The notes beneath the pieces were generated by a model that was not told where the DNA came from, ran no database searches, and saw only the letters and a list, made by a program, of their open reading frames with translations. A program made the translations under genes and the position numbers. From NCBI RefSeq assembly GCF_000717025.1, contig NZ_JNXG01000009.1, positions 124,001-188,000 on the forward strand: a DNA stretch of 64,000 nt, read 5' to 3'. Origin of the DNA: Streptomyces atroolivaceus (GTDB lineage: Bacteria; Actinomycetota; Actinomycetes; Streptomycetales; Streptomycetaceae). Below, piece after piece: positions 59,684-64,000 of the stretch (its first letter is position 1; each line of letters begins with the position of its first letter).

Positions 59684-60916
59684 ATGGGATTCCATGTCGA
59701 TTCCGAGGCCGGGCGGCTGCGCCGCGTCATCCTGCACCGCCCCGATCTGGAGCTGAAGCGGCTCACACCCAGCAACAAGGACGCGCTCCTGTTCGACGAC
59801 GTGCTGTGGGTGCGCCGCGCCAGGGAGGAGCACGACGGTTTCGCGGACGTGCTGCGAGACCGGGGTGTGGAGGTGCACCTCTTCGGGGAACTGCTCCGGG
59901 AGTCCCTCGACATCCCGGTGGCGAGGCGGCTCGTTCTCGACCGGGTGTTCGAGGAGAAGGAGTACGGCCCCCTCGCCACCGAGCATCTGCGCGCCGCCTT
60001 CGAGGAGTTGTCCGCGGCGGAGCTGACCGAGGCGCTCGTCGGCGGGATGACGAAGCGGGAGTTCCTGGAACGGCACGCCGAACCGACCTCCGTCCGTTTC
60101 CACGTCATGGATCTGGACGACTTCCTGCTCAGCCCCCTGCCCAACCACATCTTCACCCGCGACACCTCCGCCTGGATCTACGACGGGGTGTCCATCAACG
60201 CGATGCGCTGGCCGGCCAGGCAGCGCGAGACCGTGCACTTCGAGGCGATCTACCGGCACCACCCCCTCTTCACCGGCCCCGAGGCGGGTGTCTTCCACCA
60301 CTGGTCGGAGGGCCAGGACGACTATCCGTCCACCATCGAGGGCGGCGACGTCCTCGTGATCGGCCGGGGGGCCGTTCTGATCGGCATGAGTGAGCGCACC
60401 ACCCCCCAGGCCGTGGAGATGCTGGCCAGAGGGCTCTTCGACGCGGGGTCGGCCCGGACGATCGTGGCGCTCGACATGCCCAAGCGCCGGGCGTTCATGC
60501 ACCTCGACACGGTGATGACGATGATCGACGGGGACACGTTCACCAAGTACGCCGGACTCGGAATGCTCCGCTCCTACACGATCGAGCCCGGCATCGGCCC
60601 GCGTGAGCTGAAGGTCACCGACCATCCGCCCGAGCACATGCACCGGGCCATCGCCTCCGCGCTCGGCCTGGAGACGATCCGGGTGCTCACCGCCACCCAG
60701 GACGTGCACGCCGCCGAGCGGGAGCAGTGGGACGACGGCTGCAACGTGCTGGCCGTGGAGCCCGGGGTCGTCGTCGCGTACGAGCGCAACGCCACCACCA
60801 ACACCTATCTGCGCAAGGAGGGCATCGAGGTCATCGAGATCCGGGGCAGCGAGCTCGGACGGGGCCGCGGCGGTCCGCGCTGCATGAGCTGCCCCGTGGT
60901 ACGCGATCCCGTGTGA
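59684..60916 (+). CDS. arcA: Arginine deiminase
   Basis: A 410-residue guanidino-modifying enzyme. [20 protein letters not shown] opens the domain, [19 protein letters not shown] carries the substrate aspartate, [20 protein letters not shown] the catalytic Glu-His region, [16 protein letters not shown] the His, and [14 protein letters not shown] the nucleophilic cysteine. It hydrolyses arginine to citrulline and ammonia. ATG 59684 is preceded by GAGG and by GAGGAT six bases upstream, so either a weak ribosome site or a leaderless start is possible. arcB follows on the same strand after 162 bases. Confidence 0.96.
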   Translation: MGFHVDSEAGRLRRVILHRPDLELKRLTPSNKDALLFDDVLWVRRAREEHDGFADVLRDRGVEVHLFGELLRESLDIPVARRLVLDRVFEEKEYGPLATEHLRAAFEELSAAELTEALVGGMTKREFLERHAEPTSVRFHVMDLDDFLLSPLPNHIFTRDTSAWIYDGVSINAMRWPARQRETVHFEAIYRHHPLFTGPEAGVFHHWSEGQDDYPSTIEGGDVLVIGRGAVLIGMSERTTPQAVEMLARGLFDAGSARTIVALDMPKRRAFMHLDTVMTMIDGDTFTKYAGLGMLRSYTIEPGIGPRELKVTDHPPEHMHRAIASALGLETIRVLTATQDVHAAEREQWDDGCNVLAVEPGVVVAYERNATTNTYLRKEGIEVIEIRGSELGRGRGGPRCMSCPVVRDPV

Positions 60917-61001
60917 GGCGGCTCTCACAGGGGGTGCCCGGGCCGCGGACGGGAGGAGGAGACGCGGGGCGGGAGGCACCGGGCGTGCTGAGGACAGACC
61001 C

Positions 61002-61030
61002 CTGTATAGCAATACAGTGCCTCGTATAGA
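61002..61030 (+). promoter_or_regulatory. arcB upstream dyad and -10 box
   Basis: CTGTAT-AGCA-ATACAG (61002-61017) is a perfect inverted repeat. TATAGA (61025-61030) is a likely -10 box, so the dyad covers the -35 position. ArgR or another arginine-responsive regulator is a plausible ligand. Confidence 0.5.
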
Positions 61031-61078
61031 CTTCCAGGACGCTTGCCCCGTCCTCCGTCCGACCCAGGAGCAGTCACC

Positions 61079-62095
61079 ATGGCCATAGACCTCACAGGCC
61101 GCCATTTCCTCAAGGAGCTGGACTTCACGGCCGAGGAGTTCCGCGGCCTGATCGCCCTGTCCGCCGAGCTCAAGGCCGCCAAGAAGGCGGGCGGGGAGGT
61201 GCGGAGGCTGCATGGCAGGAACATCGCGCTGATCTTCGAGAAGACCTCGACGCGTACCCGCTGCGCCTTCGAGGTGGCCGCCGCCGACCAGGGCGCGTCC
61301 ACGACGTACCTCGACCCCTCCGGCTCCCAGATCGGACACAAGGAGTCGGTCAAGGACACCGCCCGGGTGCTCGGCCGGATGTTCGATGCGATCGAGTACC
61401 GCGGTGACAGTCAGCAGGCCGTCGAGGAGCTGGCCGCGTACGGAGGTGTGCCCGTCTACAACGGGCTCACGGATGACTGGCACCCCACCCAGATGCTCGC
61501 CGACGTGCTCACGATGACCGAGCACACGGACAAGCCGCTGGAGGAGATCACCTTCGCCTACCTGGGCGACGCCCGCTTCAACATGGGCAACTCCTACCTG
61601 ATCACCGGAGCCCTGCTCGGCATGGACGTCCGGATCGTCGCTCCCGCCGCCTACTGGCCGGTACAGGAGGTCGTGGACCGAGCTCACGAGCTGGCGGCGT
61701 CCAGTGGGGCGCGCATCACCCTCACCGAGGACGTCGGCGAGGGTGTCCGCGGCGCCGACTTCGTCGTCACCGACGTGTGGGTCTCCATGGGTGAGCCCAA
61801 GGAGATCTGGGACGAACGCATCTCCGCTCTCGCGCCGTACGCCGTGACCATGGACGTCCTGCGCGCCACGGGCAACGACGACGTGAAGTTCCTCCACTGC
61901 CTCCCCGCCTTCCACGACCTCGGCACGAAGGTGGGCAGGGAGATCCACGAGCGGCACGGCCTCTCGGAGCTGGAGGTCACCGACGAGGTCTTCGCATCCC
62001 GGCACTCGGTGGTCTTCGACGAGGCCGAGAACCGGATGCACACGATCAAGGCGGTGCTCGTCGCCACGCTGGCGGGCGGCGCGCAGAGCGCATGA
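61079..62095 (+). CDS. arcB: Ornithine carbamoyltransferase (catabolic type)
   Basis: A 338-residue carbamoyltransferase. [20 protein letters not shown] carries the carbamoyl phosphate STRT motif, [20 protein letters not shown] and [15 protein letters not shown] the phosphate and ornithine contacts, [13 protein letters not shown] a dimer/trimer-specific region, and [10 protein letters not shown] the HCLP ornithine motif. Paired with arcA it would convert citrulline and phosphate to ornithine and carbamoyl phosphate. AGGAG lies eight bases before ATG 61079. No carbamate kinase gene follows; an amino-acid permease gene does. Confidence 0.93.
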   Translation: MAIDLTGRHFLKELDFTAEEFRGLIALSAELKAAKKAGGEVRRLHGRNIALIFEKTSTRTRCAFEVAAADQGASTTYLDPSGSQIGHKESVKDTARVLGRMFDAIEYRGDSQQAVEELAAYGGVPVYNGLTDDWHPTQMLADVLTMTEHTDKPLEEITFAYLGDARFNMGNSYLITGALLGMDVRIVAPAAYWPVQEVVDRAHELAASSGARITLTEDVGEGVRGADFVVTDVWVSMGEPKEIWDERISALAPYAVTMDVLRATGNDDVKFLHCLPAFHDLGTKVGREIHERHGLSELEVTDEVFASRHSVVFDEAENRMHTIKAVLVATLAGGAQSA

Positions 62096-62124
62096 ACATG
62101 CACCCGATTGGGTGAACATGCGTA

Positions 62125-62149
62125 CAAGTGGCTACGATGGTGCCACTTG
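62125..62149 (+). terminator. Hairpin after arcB (or operator of the permease gene)
   Basis: CAAGTGGC pairs perfectly with GCCACTTG (8 bp, nine-base loop), 29 bases after the arcB stop. TACGAT inside the loop could also be a -10 box for the permease gene, in which case the dyad would be an operator. Confidence 0.5.
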
Positions 62150-62190
62150 GTGGGGTTCGGGCTCGCACGTCCGGACCCCTTTTCATGTGC

Positions 62191-62290
62191 CCGGCCCGGA
62201 GCGGTCCGCAGTGGTCCGGAGCGGTCCGCAGTGGCCCGCAGTGGTCCGAAGCGGCCCGGAGCCGTCCGAAGCGGCCCGTCGTGGTCCGGA
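62191..62290 (+). repeat. Ten tandem copies of a degenerate 10-bp unit
   Basis: Consecutive decamers follow the consensus G(C/T)GG(T/C)CCG(C/G/A)A, for example GCGGTCCGCA, GTGGTCCGGA, GCGGCCCGGA. The period is exactly ten bases for about 100 bases, ending 71 bases before the permease start. No protein with plausible composition is encoded in this stretch. Confidence 0.9.
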
Positions 62291-62361
62291 GCGCATGCCC
62301 AGGTGCGAGTCTCCCCACAGGCTCAGTCCTCCGCACCACCAGAGAAGAGACCCCGCCCCCC

Positions 62362-63840
62362 ATGAGTTCCGCCTCCCCCACCTCACCAAGCCCCTCGCGC
62401 AGCACCCGGGCGCGCATCAAGAGCCCCGCCCTGCTGCTCGCCGAGTCCGGAGCCGACCTGGAAGGGCACGGTCTGCGGCGCACCATGGGGCTGTTCCAGC
62501 TCGTGTGCTTCGGGGTGGGGGCGATCGTCGGCACCGGGATCTTCGTCGGGCTGTCCGACAGCGTTGCCGAGGCGGGTCCCGCCGTGGTGGTCTCGTTCGT
62601 GCTCGCGGCCGTCACCTGCATCTTCACCGCCTTCTCCTTCGCCGAGCTGGGAGGGGCCATCCCGGTCTCCGGCAGCTCGTACTCCTTCGCCTACGCCACG
62701 CTCGGGGAGCGGGTCGCGTTCCTCGTCGGCTGGTGCCTGCTGCTGGAGTACGGCGTCTCGGTCTCGGCCGTCGCGGTGGGGTGGAGCCAGTACGTCAACG
62801 AACTGCTGAACAGCCTCATCGGCTGGGATCTGCCGGCAGCGCTCTCCTCCGGGCCCGGCGACGGCGGCGTGATCAATCTGCCGGCGGTCGTCGTGGTCAT
62901 GATGGCGGCCACCCTGCTGGTGCGTGGCATCAGGGAGAGTGCGGGAGCCACGGCGGCGATGGCGGTGCTGAAGATCGGCATCCTCATCGCGTTCTGTGCG
63001 ATCGCCTTCACCGCGTTCGAGGACGGACACCTGTCGCCCTTCGCCCCTCACGGCATGGCGGGTGTCACCGCCGGTGCGTCGGTGGCGTTCTTCTCGTACA
63101 TCGGTTTCGATGCCATCACCACCGCGGGCGAAGAGGTCAAGAACCCCCGCCGGAACATCCCGATCGCGATCATGATCTGCATCGGCGTGGTCACGCTGCT
63201 CTACTGCGCGGTCGCCCTCGGTGCCATCGGGGCGCTGGGCGCGGACGCCGTGGGTGACAAGCCGGCCGCGCTCTCGCTGGTCGTCGACAAGGTCACCGAA
63301 TCGAGCGTGGGCGGAGGGATCATCGCCTTCGGCGCGGTCGTCGCCATCGCGTCCGTCGTCCTCGCGGTGATGTACGGCCAGACCCGGATCCTGATGTCGA
63401 TGTCCCGCGACGGGCTGATCCCCCGGGTCTTCGAACGGGTGTCACCCAAGACGCACACGCCGGTCGCCAACACGTGGATCGTGGCCCTCGTCTTCGCCGT
63501 CCCGGCCGCGTTCTCGTCCCTCGACGTCGTCGTGAACCTGACGACCATCGGCACGCTCGCCACCATGGCGGTGGTCAACGTCGCCGTCATCGCGCTGCGT
63601 CGCCGCAACCCGGAACTGAAGCGTTCCTTCCGGGTGCCGCTCTACCCGGTCAGCCCGGTTCTGGGGGTCGGGTTCTGTCTGTACCTGATGTACGGGACGG
63701 GGTGGACGACCTGGGTGCAGTTCTCGGTGTTCCTGGTGGTGGGTGCCCTGGTGTACGCGGGATACAGCCGCAGCCGGTCCCGGCTCGTCAGCCCCGGGGC
63801 GCCGCAGGACCGGGCGGCACCGGGCCCGACCGGAGGGTGA
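62362..63840 (+). CDS. APC-family cationic amino-acid permease
   Basis: A 492-residue permease with about 12 transmembrane helices. LRRTMGLFQLVCFGVGAIVG then TGIFVGLS is the APC helix 1 motif. SFAELGGAIPVSGSSYSFAY, FFSYIGFDAITTAGEEVKNP and RNIPIAIMICIGVVTLLYCA are features of the CAT-like branch that carries arginine and related substrates. Its position after arcA-arcB suggests arginine or ornithine transport. ATG 62362 gives a normal N-terminus, but the ribosome site (AGAAGAGA) is distant and weak. Its last 53 bases overlap the convergent partial gene. Confidence 0.9.
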   Translation: MSSASPTSPSPSRSTRARIKSPALLLAESGADLEGHGLRRTMGLFQLVCFGVGAIVGTGIFVGLSDSVAEAGPAVVVSFVLAAVTCIFTAFSFAELGGAIPVSGSSYSFAYATLGERVAFLVGWCLLLEYGVSVSAVAVGWSQYVNELLNSLIGWDLPAALSSGPGDGGVINLPAVVVVMMAATLLVRGIRESAGATAAMAVLKIGILIAFCAIAFTAFEDGHLSPFAPHGMAGVTAGASVAFFSYIGFDAITTAGEEVKNPRRNIPIAIMICIGVVTLLYCAVALGAIGALGADAVGDKPAALSLVVDKVTESSVGGGIIAFGAVVAIASVVLAVMYGQTRILMSMSRDGLIPRVFERVSPKTHTPVANTWIVALVFAVPAAFSSLDVVVNLTTIGTLATMAVVNVAVIALRRRNPELKRSFRVPLYPVSPVLGVGFCLYLMYGTGWTTWVQFSVFLVVGALVYAGYSRSRSRLVSPGAPQDRAAPGPTGG

Positions 63841-64000
63841 ACCAGACCGCCTTGCCGTGCTCGGTGGGGCGGTGACCGCAGGCGGAGCTCAGGGCGCGGA
63901 TCAGGAGCAGCCCCCGGCCGTGTTCCTGCCAGGGGTCCGGCGCACTGCCGGGCAGCAGACGGGAGAGGTCCCCGGGGGGACCCGGGTCGTGGTCGTGGAC
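63788..64000 (-). CDS. C-terminal part of an anti-sigma-type ATP-binding protein (partial)
   Basis: Minus-strand frame from the window edge to TGA at 63788-63790, encoding 70 residues. DPWQEHGRGLLLIRALSSAC followed by GHRPTEHGKAVWFTL matches the end of HATPase_c_2 (RsbW/SpoIIAB-like) domains, where ESGRGLLLV.AL and G..VW.EL are typical. Such proteins bind ATP and regulate sigma factors by partner switching. The N-terminal part lies beyond the window. It overlaps the permease gene end by 53 bases. Confidence 0.75.
   Translation of the reverse strand, partial: VHDHDPGPPGDLSRLLPGSAPDPWQEHGRGLLLIRALSSACGHRPTEHGKAVWFTLRSGPVPPGPAAPRG

Noticed and set aside
62112..62361. Protein-coding reading of the 10-bp repeat array
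   Set aside because: The translations are repetitive Ser/Gly/Pro/Arg strings lacking a ribosome site, and the period of ten is not a multiple of three.

Overview
The window reads as a chromosomal segment of a Streptomyces species. It has very high G+C with strong G/C bias at third codon positions, many GTG starts, numerous apparently leaderless genes with a -10 hexamer 6-8 bases before the start codon, and hallmark families: a conservon, a SepF paralogue, a Pnkp/Hen1 pair, a fused ModBC, and a c-di-AMP riboswitch ahead of a LysM hydrolase. No rRNA, tRNA, CRISPR array or intact mobile element was seen; one transposase remnant lies at about 5.15-5.4 kb. All family calls come from reading motifs by eye, without database searches.

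Layout. 1-4954: edge of a 3-amino-4-hydroxybenzoate (3,4-AHBA) cluster: the last 44 codons of a tyrosinase/o-aminophenol-oxidase-like protein, an aromatic-acid MFS transporter, then (minus strand) aspartokinase, GriI-type aldolase and GriH-type cyclase, bounded by a degraded IS5-type transposase. 5.4-11.3 kb: SRPBCC protein, glpF-glpK, an iron-sulfur (6-4)-type photolyase and a stand-alone TOPRIM-like protein. 11.7-15.4 kb: allantoin permease, racemase and allantoinase. 15.4-19.5 kb: a three-gene set of an unknown 469-aa protein, a MoxR ATPase and a metallopeptidase-VWA protein. 19.6-27.6 kb: secreted and accessory genes (GH43-like enzyme, proline-rich repeat protein, pentapeptide-repeat membrane protein, orphan 76-aa protein, a frameshifted gene, pectate lyase). 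27.8-33.8 kb: PLP enzyme, then an IclR-regulated glucarate operon (kdgD-gntP-gudD).

34-41.3 kb: copper locus (CsoR-type operators between a His-rich anchored protein and copA), a small flavoprotein, and a molybdate locus (TOBE regulator, modA, modBC). 41.5-46.4 kb: small conserved protein, Crp-like site plus c-di-AMP riboswitch before a LysM/transglycosylase gene, a leaderless acidic protein, a SIS-domain sugar isomerase and a metallo-beta-lactamase-fold hydrolase. 46.4-53.4 kb: a complete conservon (ATPase, roadblock, DUF742, GTPase, P450) whose P450 lacks ExxR, then a SepF-like protein, an AAA ATPase/MazG pair and a DUF6099-like protein. 53.4-64 kb: an LLM oxidoreductase, homocysteine methyltransferase, the hen1-pnkp RNA repair pair, the arginine deiminase pathway (arcA, arcB), a cationic amino-acid permease preceded by an array of ten 10-bp repeats, and the end of an anti-sigma-type ATPase.

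Most promising unexplained items are the MoxR/VWA/unknown triad, the ExxR-less conservon P450, the short tandem arrays with 8- and 10-bp periods beside permease genes and across one stop codon, a 28-bp perfect palindrome between glpF and the photolyase, and the allantoin-operon racemase that lacks one of the two expected catalytic cysteines.
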